This document shows positions 1 through 6,892 of a stretch of 18,389 bases of DNA, in pieces. The DNA lies in the NCBI GenBank assembly GCA_031262625.1, contig JAISHJ010000025.1, positions 1 to 18,389 of the forward strand. Reading direction: 5' to 3'. Below the pieces are notes generated by a model, which was given only the letters and a program-made list of their open reading frames with translations, did no database searches and had not been told where the DNA came from. The stretch is from Ruminococcus sp. Lineage in GTDB: Bacteria; Bacillota; Clostridia; Oscillospirales; Ruminococcaceae. Numbering within the stretch: position 1 is the stretch's first letter; the number at the start of each line of letters is the position of its first letter. The position numbers and the translations under genes are program-made.

Positions 1-54
1 GAGGAGCGGTGACCCGCCACTCCTCCCCCCAACCCCCCCCTCCTCCCGGACTTC
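1..54 (+). repeat. GC-rich intergenic repeat, copy 1 (truncated by window edge)
   Basis: The sequence starts inside the element. GAGGAGCGGTGAC is followed by a C-rich stretch and then TCCTCCCGGACTT. The same blocks, in the same order, occur at 9898-9970 and inverted at 10191-10262. Positions 1-25 can fold into a hairpin (GAGGAG with CTCCTC, then GG with CC). The inner GTGTGGCGC palindrome of the other copies is replaced here by a shorter stem. By analogy with 9881-10279 it may be the 3' region of a plus-strand gene ending left of the window; that gene cannot be seen. Confidence 0.7.
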
Positions 55-146
55 ATACTTATTCTTACTTATTGTCTTTAGTTATCACGACAGTCTTTAT
101 TAATACTTATTCTTAGTTACTGTCTTTCGTTAACACGACAGTCTTT
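55..146. repeat. Two tandem AT-rich 44-nt repeats with small hairpins
   Basis: Positions 55-98 and 103-146 match at 40 of 44 positions (my hand alignment; period 48). Each copy holds a short inverted repeat, ATTGTC or ACTGTC against GACAGT, followed on the plus strand by CTTTA or CTTTT. These could be weak tandem terminators for a plus-strand transcript converging on the TerB-like gene, but the stems are only 6 bp and the T-tracts are short. The tract follows the GC-rich repeat as the AT-rich part does in the other copies. Confidence 0.6.
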
Positions 147-158
147 TGTGTTACTAAT

Positions 159-2714
159 TTATTTTAATAATTTTCTTACGTCTTCAAGATAATCCGTTAC
201 TATATTCATGTCTTCTATTATAATATCGCCTGTTGTTTCAAGCGCAATTTCATTTATATATTCTGCCGCTACTTCCGGCAGAATGTTTTTTTCTCTTAAG
301 TATTTATTTACATCTTTGCCTGTTATTATTAACGATAATATTTCCTTATAATCGCCGTTGAGAGTTTGATAAAAACTTTCATACGGATTATCGCTGTCAA
401 TTATCGGTATAAGCACATATTCCGGCACTTCTTCCGGAATATTTTTCGTAAATTCCGTCACTTCTGCCGGCAAATCCGCCGTAAAAACATCCTCCGCCGC
501 AAGCTTTTTTGTAATTTCGTCTGCTTCCTCGCGGATATTATCAAGCTTTGAAAAATCGACCTTAACTTCAATCGGCTCGGGCGGTATTTCAATCGGCTTT
601 TGTTTTGCCGGTTTAATCGCTTTTTTAATAGGATATATCTTAACGTCCGGGAAGTCATTCTTAAGAACACTTACTGCGGTTTCTTCAATCATTGTCGGGA
701 ATTCTTCCGAAAGAAAGTATTCCTTAGCCGTCCGCCAAAGCTTTGCGTTCGCGCCGTAGTAAGCGTTTCCGTAAAAATAGCTTGTACATTTTTCTTCAAG
801 CTTAGAAGAAAAATAGGAATGGTTTTCAAAATTAAGCTTACCCGAAAAACCCAATTCTCTCCGCAAAATCTGCTCCGAAAATTTAACTGCAAAGCTTAGA
901 ATATGTGGGAAAATTTTTCGTTCCGGCGCAAGGCTGCCGGCGGTAAAACCCTTATTTGCGTAGTCGGTTACAAAGAATAATTCTGTCGGATTAATACTTC
1001 TCTCTTTGAGAGTTTCTCTTATATTTTCATAAATTCTGTCGATAACGGCAAGGAAAAGGGCTTCCATCTCCGGCGGTATTTTAATTTTCTTGCCCGATAG
1101 CTTTATTAAAGCTTCTGCGCGAAGAATTTTATCCTCGGAATGAATAAAAATTTCGGGGAAAATTTCCGTAAGATTATATTTTTTAACGAGCAGTTCAAAA
1201 TCATCGCTTATTTTATGTGCGGTATAATAATTTTTGAGCGAGTTTGCCATTTCCTTTTTGATTGAAGCCGACATCGGTAAATTTGCGGTTAGAATAGCAA
1301 GCTTTTCAAAGCCCTGTTCGGGGGAGGAGTATTTAGTATGAAAAATTTCGGAAATGTAAGTTTTAACGAACGCCGAAGCTTCAAATACGCCGTTATCAAT
1401 ACTATTTCGCCATGTTCGGTAGTCAGAATATTCTTCAATGCCGAGGTTGCGAAGGGGATTTTTTTCGTTGCTTTGAATTTTCTTGTAGGAAAGGAGCAGT
1501 TCTGTCCGCATCTGTTCGGAAAGAAGCAGTCCCGTTCGCGAATAGAGATTCTCCTCACCGCGAAGATATTCCGTACAGATTTCACGGATAATTTCATGAA
1601 GATAATTTGATGAAATTATTTTAGCAAGCTTCTCCGAAAGGCGCGACCCGCCCAATGCTTCCATACTTTCCGAGAGAGTTTTTGCGTTGTCTGTAAGCGG
1701 GTATCTGTAGTCGGTTAAACTGCGAAGTTCTGTATCAATACTGCGCTTAATGAAACCCGAAAATTTCCGCGCGGAGGACGGCGTATGCGAAACACTCCGC
1801 ATAAACCATGTGCCGCGCCTGACATAGCTTTCGGTCGGTGTCAGAGAAGCAGTACTTTTACGCGAAAACTCCCCTGCATATAAAACTCCGTTGAAAGGGT
1901 AATAGTATTCGGTTTCTCCTCCGTCAGAGCGAATTAATGAAGATATATCTATATTAAAAAGGCTGAAAAGCTGTTCGGAATTTATCATTACTGCTTCAAA
2001 AATTTTGGGGAAATCGCGCCTGAATTGGGTGTGTTCGGTGATAAATTTACTTTTTGTAAGGTCGTAATCCCCGGCGGCGAAAAGTTTTCCTAAAGTGTCG
2101 TCTTCCGGCGGATTCATATATGATGGGAAGTAATTCTCCGCGCCGATATCCTTTATAAAATCCGCAAATGGCGTATCTATTTCATTAACTATATAATAGT
2201 CTTTTATATACCTGCAAAGGTCGGATTTTATATTCGGGTATTTATATGCGGTATTCGACAGGATAAACGCAAGATTTTCGGGAGCGTTTTCGCGGATTAG
2301 GTTTTCGGAAATATAGATATAAATATAAGTGGGGAATTTTGTGTTGAATATCCCTTTGCGAAAGTCTTCTCTGCGTGAATAGTAACAGCGAAGCTGTTCG
2401 TCGGACATATACCGCCAGACATTCGAGCCGCCGGGGATATAAATGTCCTCATAATCTTCATTATTATTATAATTCCACGCCGCTTCTGATACACTCCGAA
2501 ATGATGCCTTGTCGCTTCCGCTTTTTGCGATAAGCTTTTTTATATCACTAAATGTCTTAACTTCCGTTATTTCTTCTGTGCTTTCGGTCACGTTCGTTTC
2601 GGGCAGAATCACGTCTGCAAAGCCCTCGTCAACAAAGCGTGGCAGTGCCGATGAAGGATATTTACCTTTGAAATTGTCGAGAATACTTAAAATCTCACTT
2701 TTTTTAATGTCCAT
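159..2714 (-). CDS. TerB-N / TerB-C domain protein (stress or conflict-type, 851 aa)
   Basis: This large cytoplasmic protein has no signal peptide or clear membrane segment. Residues 95-140 (NVWRYMSDEQLRCYYSRRED followed by an FRKG and a YIYIYISE block) match the TerB N-terminal domain pattern: Trp, then xQLxxYYxxR, then an aromatic/Ile-rich helix. The last 80 residues, with YINEIALETTGDIIIED near 830, match the TerB C-terminal domain (INEIA...GD.II). I see no recognisable central TerB metal-binding domain. Residues 300-700 are an alpha-helical middle I cannot assign. The family is associated with tellurite-resistance-type stress and phage-conflict systems; function is unproven and no ter genes lie nearby. 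The ATG start follows AAGGTG at a good distance and a clear promoter (2742-2770), so the gene is probably monocistronic. Residues 705-770 form a Pro/Lys then acidic linker. Confidence 0.7.
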   Translation of the reverse strand: MDIKKSEILSILDNFKGKYPSSALPRFVDEGFADVILPETNVTESTEEITEVKTFSDIKKLIAKSGSDKASFRSVSEAAWNYNNNEDYEDIYIPGGSNVWRYMSDEQLRCYYSRREDFRKGIFNTKFPTYIYIYISENLIRENAPENLAFILSNTAYKYPNIKSDLCRYIKDYYIVNEIDTPFADFIKDIGAENYFPSYMNPPEDDTLGKLFAAGDYDLTKSKFITEHTQFRRDFPKIFEAVMINSEQLFSLFNIDISSLIRSDGGETEYYYPFNGVLYAGEFSRKSTASLTPTESYVRRGTWFMRSVSHTPSSARKFSGFIKRSIDTELRSLTDYRYPLTDNAKTLSESMEALGGSRLSEKLAKIISSNYLHEIIREICTEYLRGEENLYSRTGLLLSEQMRTELLLSYKKIQSNEKNPLRNLGIEEYSDYRTWRNSIDNGVFEASAFVKTYISEIFHTKYSSPEQGFEKLAILTANLPMSASIKKEMANSLKNYYTAHKISDDFELLVKKYNLTEIFPEIFIHSEDKILRAEALIKLSGKKIKIPPEMEALFLAVIDRIYENIRETLKERSINPTELFFVTDYANKGFTAGSLAPERKIFPHILSFAVKFSEQILRRELGFSGKLNFENHSYFSSKLEEKCTSYFYGNAYYGANAKLWRTAKEYFLSEEFPTMIEETAVSVLKNDFPDVKIYPIKKAIKPAKQKPIEIPPEPIEVKVDFSKLDNIREEADEITKKLAAEDVFTADLPAEVTEFTKNIPEEVPEYVLIPIIDSDNPYESFYQTLNGDYKEILSLIITGKDVNKYLREKNILPEVAAEYINEIALETTGDIIIEDMNIVTDYLEDVRKLLK

Positions 2715-2741
2715 TACAGCACCTTAAAGAATTAACACTTC

Positions 2742-2770
2742 ATTATAACATATATAAAAATTAATTGCAA
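2742..2770 (-). promoter_or_regulatory. Promoter of the TerB-N/TerB-C gene
   Basis: On the minus strand TTGCAA (2765-2770) and a perfect TATAAT (2742-2747) are separated by exactly 17 nt of AT-rich sequence. The predicted start of transcription is about 20 nt before the ATG at 2714, giving a short leader. This is a typical sigma-A type promoter. Confidence 0.7.
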
Positions 2771-2784
2771 CCGTTTTTATATAT

Positions 2785-2829
2785 AAAAATAAAAAAAGAG
2801 TAAAATTACTCCAAATAATTTTACTCTTT
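2785..2829 (-). terminator. Rho-independent terminator after the small lipoprotein gene
   Basis: Positions 2795-2808 and 2816-2829 form a perfect 14-bp stem (AAAGAGTAAAATTA with its complement) with a 7-nt loop. On the minus strand it is followed by TTTTTTTATTTTT. It begins 5 nt after the lipoprotein stop codon. The plus strand lacks a T-tract, so termination should be one-way. It separates the nnr-lipoprotein unit from the TerB-like gene. Confidence 0.88.
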
Positions 2830-2834
2830 ATCGG

Positions 2835-3383
2835 TTATGACAAAATCTGAAATTCCGAGATATACGCCTGCATAGCCGCTTCGGGGAGTTTTATCTCCTC
2901 GGGAGCATTCGTTTCGGGATTAAAGATAATCTCGAAAGAAGATGTGGGAATCTCCCCGTCAAGCACGTATTTTCCGTCAACTGTCTTACCCTGCGGATCA
3001 ACTGTAGAAATAGCGTTGTCGATGGTGCGGAAAATCTGTAAAAATACTGCCGAGTCAGTGACATTTTCAATCGGCTGGGTCTGGGTAAAGCCGTTCATGG
3101 TTGATGAGACTGACTTTCCGTCGTAGACTATAGTCAAGCCTTTGATAGCTTCGGGTTCAAGCACTTCCATCTCCCAAAGCCCCATTCCGAGACGTTTGAC
3201 ATTTGACACAAAGTCTATGTCTTCGGTATCAATCTCCATTCGAGCCGAAAACGGAGTGTCGGAGATAGGTATGCCGCCCGAGATGCTGTTTTTCAGCTTG
3301 TCACAGCCTGTGATTGTCAAAACGATTAATGCTAAAATAAGTACTGAAAAAGCTTTAAGCAATCGCTTTTTTATAACTAACAC
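2835..3383 (-). CDS. Putative lipoprotein of unknown function (182 aa)
   Basis: The N-terminus is a classic lipoprotein signal: KKR near residue 5, a hydrophobic stretch at 11-25, and the lipobox ITGC with the acylated Cys at residue 27. The mature part (about 155 residues) has alternating hydrophobic/polar strands and could be a LolA/LppX-like beta sheet that binds a hydrophobic ligand, but that is a guess. The gene overlaps the end of nnr by 7 bp and is probably translationally coupled to it. The start is uncertain. The annotated GTG at 3383 directly abuts AAGGGG, leaving no normal spacer. The next usual start codon is TTG at residue 8, which still keeps the signal peptide. A strong terminator follows. 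Confidence 0.72.
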   Translation of the reverse strand: MLVIKKRLLKAFSVLILALIVLTITGCDKLKNSISGGIPISDTPFSARMEIDTEDIDFVSNVKRLGMGLWEMEVLEPEAIKGLTIVYDGKSVSSTMNGFTQTQPIENVTDSAVFLQIFRTIDNAISTVDPQGKTVDGKYVLDGEIPTSSFEIIFNPETNAPEEIKLPEAAMQAYISEFQILS

Positions 3384-4939
3384 CCCTTGATAACCTCGGG
3401 GATAGAATTGATTACATCACTCGCCGTCATACAGTGGACAGAATGAAGTTCTGCCGCCTTGTCCGCCGCCGCACCATGCAAGCCTACCGCAATTTCAGCA
3501 GTAATTACAGCCGTAGTTTCAGGCAGTTCGACAGTCTGCTTAATACGGTTAGCGCAAAGCCCGGCAAGTATTCCGGCAAGCACATCGCCTGAGCCGCCGC
3601 GGGCAAGTCCGGGATTCCCGGCGTAAATTATTGATACGCCGCCCACTTTGCCGCAGACGTAAGTCGGTACACCCTTCGCTATGACGGTTACGCCGTGTTC
3701 AAATGCGAAGGAGCGTGCGTAGTCAAGCCTGCTCTCTGCCGCTTGCGGTACGGTTACGCCATACAGTCTCGCAAGTTCACCTATGTGAGGTGTGATGATA
3801 ATCTCCCCGTCGAAGTTTCTTAGTAATTCTATGCGGCGGGAAAGGGCTTTTATACCGTCGGCATCTATTATTTTTGTACAAGTTGTTTTAGTAAGTATAA
3901 GTTCAAGTATCGCTTCTGCTACAGGAGAATCGGTTACCCCGCAGCCGAAAAGAATTACGTCGAATTTATTTATATTAGCCGAGAGTTCTTTTACGGCGGT
4001 AGTGCTTATAGCTCCCGTCTTATCCGCCGGAAGCGGCAAGTACATTACTTCCGGGAGCGTGGGCGCAACTCTGTCCGCAACATCTTTAGTACTCGCAAGG
4101 GTAATAAGTCCTGCGCCCGAACGAACAGCCGCCGCAGCGGCAAAATACGCCGCGCCCGAATAGCGCGAAGAACCGGCTATAATTAAAAGCTTCCCGAAAT
4201 CGCCCTTATTAGCATCGATAGGACGAGGCGCAAACACTTTTTTCGGGTCGAATTTATAGGTATCAATACCGGAAGACTGAGGTACAGCTTCTTCGGGTAT
4301 GCCTATGTCAACGGTAATTATATTCCCCGAAGCAGACTTAAGCGGTTCTGACATCATCCCGATTTTGTCAAATCCCAGCGAAAGGGTGTAGTTATATTCT
4401 ATACCGAAAGCATACGCGCCGGACAGCGCATCTCCTCCCGACGGAACGTCAACAGCAATCTTAACTGCCGAAGATTTCCCCGCAAAGTCAAGCACCGCCT
4501 TAACATGAGGAGGTATCGGCTTTGAAGGATTAAAGCCCGTCCCATATATACAGTCGATTATAACGGGTGCAGAAGCGATAATCCTGTAAATCTCCGACAG
4601 TTCCCCCGCGTCATCGAGTATATGCACTTCCGGTATGCTCTTAACAGTTTCATACTGCGCTTTTGCAAGCTCAGTCGTAGGTTTTCCGTTAACCATTATG
4701 ACACAGACTTCAAGCCCGGTCTCCGCAAGATTCTTAGCCGCCGCAAGCCCGTCTCCGCCGTTATTTCCGTTTCCGGCAAGTATGCATATCCCCTCGGAAA
4801 GGTCAACATTCGGAAAGATACTCTCCATCACGAAAAGGCATATCCTTCCCCCGGCATTTTCCATCAGTTCCGCTCTGCTTACCCCAAATTCCTCGGAGTT
4901 TATTTCTATCTCTCTCATCTGTTTCGGTGTTAAGTACAT
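3377..4939 (-). CDS. nnr: Bifunctional NAD(P)H-hydrate repair enzyme Nnr (epimerase + ADP-dependent dehydratase)
   Basis: The protein repairs hydrated NADH/NADPH. The N-terminal NnrE domain (about 1-215) interconverts the R and S epimers, and the C-terminal NnrD domain (about 225-515) dehydrates the S form using ADP or ATP. The epimerase motif GNGNNGGDG is at residues 56-64. The dehydratase shows KGDFGK at 245-250, TPHIGE at 383-388 and NPGLARGGSGD ending at 452, whose Asp is the expected catalytic residue. The length of 520 fits the fused family. The start fits the family opening (MYLTPKQMREIE), yet no Shine-Dalgarno precedes it. Instead a GC-rich palindromic repeat ends about 10-20 nt upstream. 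The small lipoprotein gene follows in overlap. Confidence 0.95.
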   Translation of the reverse strand: MYLTPKQMREIEINSEEFGVSRAELMENAGGRICLFVMESIFPNVDLSEGICILAGNGNNGGDGLAAAKNLAETGLEVCVIMVNGKPTTELAKAQYETVKSIPEVHILDDAGELSEIYRIIASAPVIIDCIYGTGFNPSKPIPPHVKAVLDFAGKSSAVKIAVDVPSGGDALSGAYAFGIEYNYTLSLGFDKIGMMSEPLKSASGNIITVDIGIPEEAVPQSSGIDTYKFDPKKVFAPRPIDANKGDFGKLLIIAGSSRYSGAAYFAAAAAVRSGAGLITLASTKDVADRVAPTLPEVMYLPLPADKTGAISTTAVKELSANINKFDVILFGCGVTDSPVAEAILELILTKTTCTKIIDADGIKALSRRIELLRNFDGEIIITPHIGELARLYGVTVPQAAESRLDYARSFAFEHGVTVIAKGVPTYVCGKVGGVSIIYAGNPGLARGGSGDVLAGILAGLCANRIKQTVELPETTAVITAEIAVGLHGAAADKAAELHSVHCMTASDVINSIPEVIKGC

Positions 4940-4950
4940 ATTGAAGTTAC

Positions 4951-5003
4951 GTTGGGAAGCGCGGCGCCGCGCCCCCCAAGCCCCCCTTCCAAAGACTTTT
5001 TCT
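4951..5003 (+). repeat. Diverged GC-rich intergenic repeat, copy 2
   Basis: It has the same architecture as the element at 9881: a GTTGGG start, a perfect GC palindrome GCGCGGCGCCGCGC (4959-4972), a C-rich run, CCCCTTCCAAAGACTT and a T-rich tail. The palindrome sequence itself differs. On the minus strand it lies in the leader of nnr and would put a very stable hairpin just ahead of the start codon. Membership of the same family is inferred from layout more than from identity. Confidence 0.5.
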
Positions 5004-5004
5004 T

Positions 5005-5032
5005 ATTATCATATAATTATATCTTTGGTGAA
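5005..5032 (-). promoter_or_regulatory. Possible weak promoter for nnr
   Basis: On the minus strand TTCACC (5027-5032) and GATAAT (5005-5010) are 16 nt apart in an otherwise AT-rich stretch. It lies downstream of the SCIFF terminator and upstream of nnr, where a promoter is needed. Both boxes are imperfect, and a TATAAT at 5014-5019 is an alternative -10. Confidence 0.3.
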
Positions 5033-5062
5033 TAGAAAATTCTTACATTAAAACTATTTTAC

Positions 5063-5089
5063 AAAAAAAGCGTACTTGCTGTACGCTTT
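5063..5089 (-). terminator. Rho-independent terminator of the SCIFF transcript
   Basis: Positions 5067-5075 and 5081-5089 form a perfect 9-bp stem (AAAGCGTAC with GTACGCTTT) with a 5-nt loop. On the minus strand it is followed by seven T. No other minus-strand gene ends between here and 5319, so it probably closes the SCIFF unit and leaves a 3' untranslated region of about 230 nt. Confidence 0.82.
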
Positions 5090-5142
5090 GCTGACTTGTC
5101 AATAATCCACGTTGTAAATTACACTTTGTATGTCATTACACG

Positions 5143-5154
5143 CTGTCATGACAG
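5143..5154. repeat. Perfect 12-nt palindrome CTGTCATGACAG
   Basis: This dyad lies in the 3' untranslated part of the SCIFF unit, a few bases from a second short palindrome TCACGTGA. It may be a protein-binding dyad or just part of the transcript fold. No function is claimed. Confidence 0.4.
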
Positions 5155-5221
5155 AATCACGTGAACCCGAGTATCACAAAGATTTTCGGCTCTCTCTCGC
5201 AACCCCACGCTGTCACTCTCA

Positions 5222-5308
5222 CGATATCCCGGCTGTCCCGAACGCCCTCACGCTGTCCCAGCTGTCCCGAACGCCCTCATGCCGTCCCGGCTGTCCCGAA
5301 CGCCCCAA
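5222..5308. repeat. Tandem repeat, three 29-nt units, in the SCIFF 3' region
   Basis: Units are 5222-5250, 5251-5279 and 5280-5308. All share GTCCCGAACGCCC (or, in unit 1, the same block after CCCGGCT), and a partial fourth unit precedes at about 5208-5221. Each unit itself holds two related GTCCCRGC-like blocks. The period of 29 is not a multiple of 3 and the arrays have no spacers, so this is neither a coding repeat nor a CRISPR array. It starts 11 nt after the SCIFF stop codon, in the same transcript. Confidence 0.88.
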
Positions 5309-5319
5309 CTGACCCAACT

Positions 5320-5463
5320 TTACTTGGCGGACTCGCATTTTTGGTTGGCAACGGTGCAGGAGGTTTTGCAGGCGGATTGGCAGGAAGCTTGGCACTTACC
5401 GCAGCCGCCGGTCTTAACGGTAGACTTAAGGTTTTTATCGGTTATGGTTTTGATGTGCTTCAT
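5320..5463 (-). CDS. SCIFF ranthipeptide precursor (six cysteines in forty-five residues), 47 aa
   Basis: This is a precursor of a ribosomally made, radical-SAM-modified peptide. The maturase joins Cys sulfurs to non-alpha carbons of acceptor residues such as Thr. The sequence opens MKHIKTITDKNLKSTVK, followed by GGCGKCQASCQSACKTSC and a final Cys, giving six Cys at residues 21, 24, 28, 32, 36 and 43. Length, leader and the TGGCG..C...C...C...C spacing match the SCIFF family closely. The ATG is preceded by GGGAGGTGA at ideal distance. The gene is alone: no radical SAM maturase lies in the window, although the family usually has it next door. A 29-nt tandem repeat and a terminator follow. A maturase elsewhere in the genome is likely but not shown. 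Confidence 0.93.
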   Translation of the reverse strand: MKHIKTITDKNLKSTVKTGGCGKCQASCQSACKTSCTVANQKCESAK

Positions 5464-5522
5464 GTGTTCACCTCCCGTAATTATTTATGGTTATTTTGTG
5501 TTGGTTTTGTGGTTATTATGCT

Positions 5523-5528
5523 ATTATA
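5523..5528 (-). promoter_or_regulatory. Probable -10 box of the SCIFF gene
   Basis: A perfect TATAAT on the minus strand lies 60 nt before the SCIFF start codon. I cannot find a good -35 hexamer at 16-18 nt; TTGTAC is present but only 12 nt away. The promoter may need an activator or may be weak. Confidence 0.4.
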
Positions 5529-5608
5529 ACTTAAATATGTGTACAAATCTTGTTGTGGATGTTGAGGAAATGTTAAAAGTGAGGAGGAAGAATTTTTGCT
5601 GTAATCTA

Positions 5609-5637
5609 TGGACATTTTGACAATCCTATGGTATAAT
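5609..5637 (+). promoter_or_regulatory. Promoter of the BtuF-like gene
   Basis: TGGACA (5609-5614) and a perfect TATAAT (5632-5637) are 17 nt apart. The leader before the ATG at 5665 is only about 20 nt, which leaves no room for a riboswitch. It is divergent from the SCIFF promoter. Confidence 0.75.
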
Positions 5638-5664
5638 ATAATTTACGATATGGAGGACCTAAAT

Positions 5665-6738
5665 ATGATAAGGAAAATTTTTACTGTTTTGATTGCTGCC
5701 GGGATGGTTTTTATGACGGGATGTGATAACGGACATTATACGGAGTACGGCGGAGAGATTACGGATGTAAGCGGCGAGGAACTTGCGTCTATGTCGGCTT
5801 CTCAGGTCTCGGCGGAAGAACTCGAGCGGGAAGAAGCGGAGGAATCGAAGAGACTTGCGGAGGAAGCTACTGCGACGTCTTTACAGATTGCGGACAGAAT
5901 GGGGAATATGGTTGATGTGCCGGAGGATGTGTCACGGATAGTTTCGTGTTCGCCGGCGGCAACGGAAATTCTTTCCGGGCTTGGGCTGACGGATAAAATT
6001 GTTGCGGCAGATATGATGTCGGCGGACGTGTGGGGGATTGATCCCGATATTTGTACTCTCGATATGATGCACATTAATACCCAATATATAGCAGACCTTG
6101 CTCCTGATTTAGTTGTTATCGGGGAGATTTCGGTTACGGACGAAAGTAATCCTATAGCGGAACTCCGCGACAAAGGTGTTTATACTGCCTATATTCCAAC
6201 CGCGAACAGCATTGAGAGCATAAAGATGGACATTGAATTTTTGGCAGGACTTACCGGAACATTTGATACGGCGAATGAACTTATTTCGCTTATTAATACG
6301 AACCTTCTTTACATAGAAGAAATTGTCGCAGATTTGCCGCCCGTAAATGTTTATTTTGAAGTCAGCGATTTACCGGAGATTTACGCAGTCGGCACGAATA
6401 ATTTTTTAGCGGATATGATTGAACGTGCAGGAGGGAAAACCGTTTTGACAGACTATTCGGGATTTGTTCAGCTGTCATATGAAGATATACCGGCAATCAT
6501 AAGCGGCGCGGATGTTATTATTACCAATGTCAGCTACGAAGGCTATGACTATAACGAAATCTACGAGCGCGAGGGCTTTGAAGCACTTCCCGCTGTAGCG
6601 AACTCACAAGTCTACAGCGTTAACACTGACTACACAAGCCGCGCTTCGCAAAATATTACCGCCGGAGTGACAGAAATAGCAAAAATACTTCACCCGGAGG
6701 CTTTTCCTGACGAAATTACGGAAGAAATAGCGGCATAA
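5665..6738 (+). CDS. ABC-type substrate-binding lipoprotein, BtuF/FhuD-like (357 aa)
   Basis: This is an extracellular, membrane-anchored binding protein of the iron-siderophore/cobalamin uptake class (periplasmic-binding fold joined by one long helix). The signal peptide ends in the lipobox MTGC, Cys at residue 20. After an acidic, probably coiled linker (about 38-66, Glu/Ala-rich) the domain begins with the family-typical RIVSCSPAATEILSGLGLTDKIVA. It continues with LAPDLVVIG and ends with the second lobe around the FLADMIERAGGK motif. The start was moved to ATG 5665 because GGAGG lies just before it and the upstream extension overlaps the promoter. No permease or ATPase gene is adjacent, so the substrate and partners are unknown. 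No clear terminator follows. Confidence 0.85.
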   Translation: MIRKIFTVLIAAGMVFMTGCDNGHYTEYGGEITDVSGEELASMSASQVSAEELEREEAEESKRLAEEATATSLQIADRMGNMVDVPEDVSRIVSCSPAATEILSGLGLTDKIVAADMMSADVWGIDPDICTLDMMHINTQYIADLAPDLVVIGEISVTDESNPIAELRDKGVYTAYIPTANSIESIKMDIEFLAGLTGTFDTANELISLINTNLLYIEEIVADLPPVNVYFEVSDLPEIYAVGTNNFLADMIERAGGKTVLTDYSGFVQLSYEDIPAIISGADVIITNVSYEGYDYNEIYEREGFEALPAVANSQVYSVNTDYTSRASQNITAGVTEIAKILHPEAFPDEITEEIAA

Positions 6739-6783
6739 TTTGTGTCCGATAAGTAAATTTTTTATTAACAAGCTATTTGAATG

Positions 6784-6812
6784 TTGACTTAACAGAACTT
6801 TTCCTGTATAAT
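6784..6812 (+). promoter_or_regulatory. Promoter of the rpmH-rnpA-yidD-yidC-jag operon
   Basis: TTGACT (6784-6789) and TATAAT (6807-6812) are 17 nt apart, an almost consensus sigma-A promoter, as expected for a ribosomal protein gene. It leaves an untranslated leader of about 75 nt. Confidence 0.85.
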
Positions 6813-6840
6813 TAATAGGCTAACTATATAATAGTAATTT

Positions 6841-6864
6841 ATGCCCATATTCAAATTTGGGCGT
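6841..6864 (+). promoter_or_regulatory. Hairpin in the rpmH leader
   Basis: ATGCCCA and TGGGCGT can form a 7-bp stem (one G-U pair) with a 10-nt loop, ending 28 nt before the rpmH start codon. It has no T-tract. It could be a leader stabiliser or feedback site; that role is a guess. Confidence 0.3.
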
Positions 6865-6892
6865 ATATATAATATTCGGAGGATTACTCAAA

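Noticed and set aside
366..2727. Several 60-100 codon frames opposite or within the TerB-like gene
   Set aside because: They are shadows of the large gene with no ribosome sites or recognisable protein features.
5222..5308. CRISPR array
   Set aside because: The 29-nt units follow each other directly with no spacers, and no cas genes are present.
5100..5570. Origin of replication with DnaA boxes
   Set aside because: Only two sequences resemble TTATCCACA, each with two mismatches, and there is no cluster or dnaA gene despite the nearby rpmH cluster.
5130..5620. Overlapping plus-strand open frames of 60-122 codons
   Set aside because: They are antisense to the SCIFF gene and run through 29-nt repeats whose period breaks any frame; no good ribosome site.
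5638..5664. Cobalamin riboswitch before the BtuF-like gene
   Set aside because: The leader after the promoter is only about 27 nt.
5608..5664. Longer N-terminus for the BtuF-like protein
   Set aside because: It would place the start codon inside the promoter and spoil the lipoprotein signal; ATG 5665 has GGAGG just upstream.
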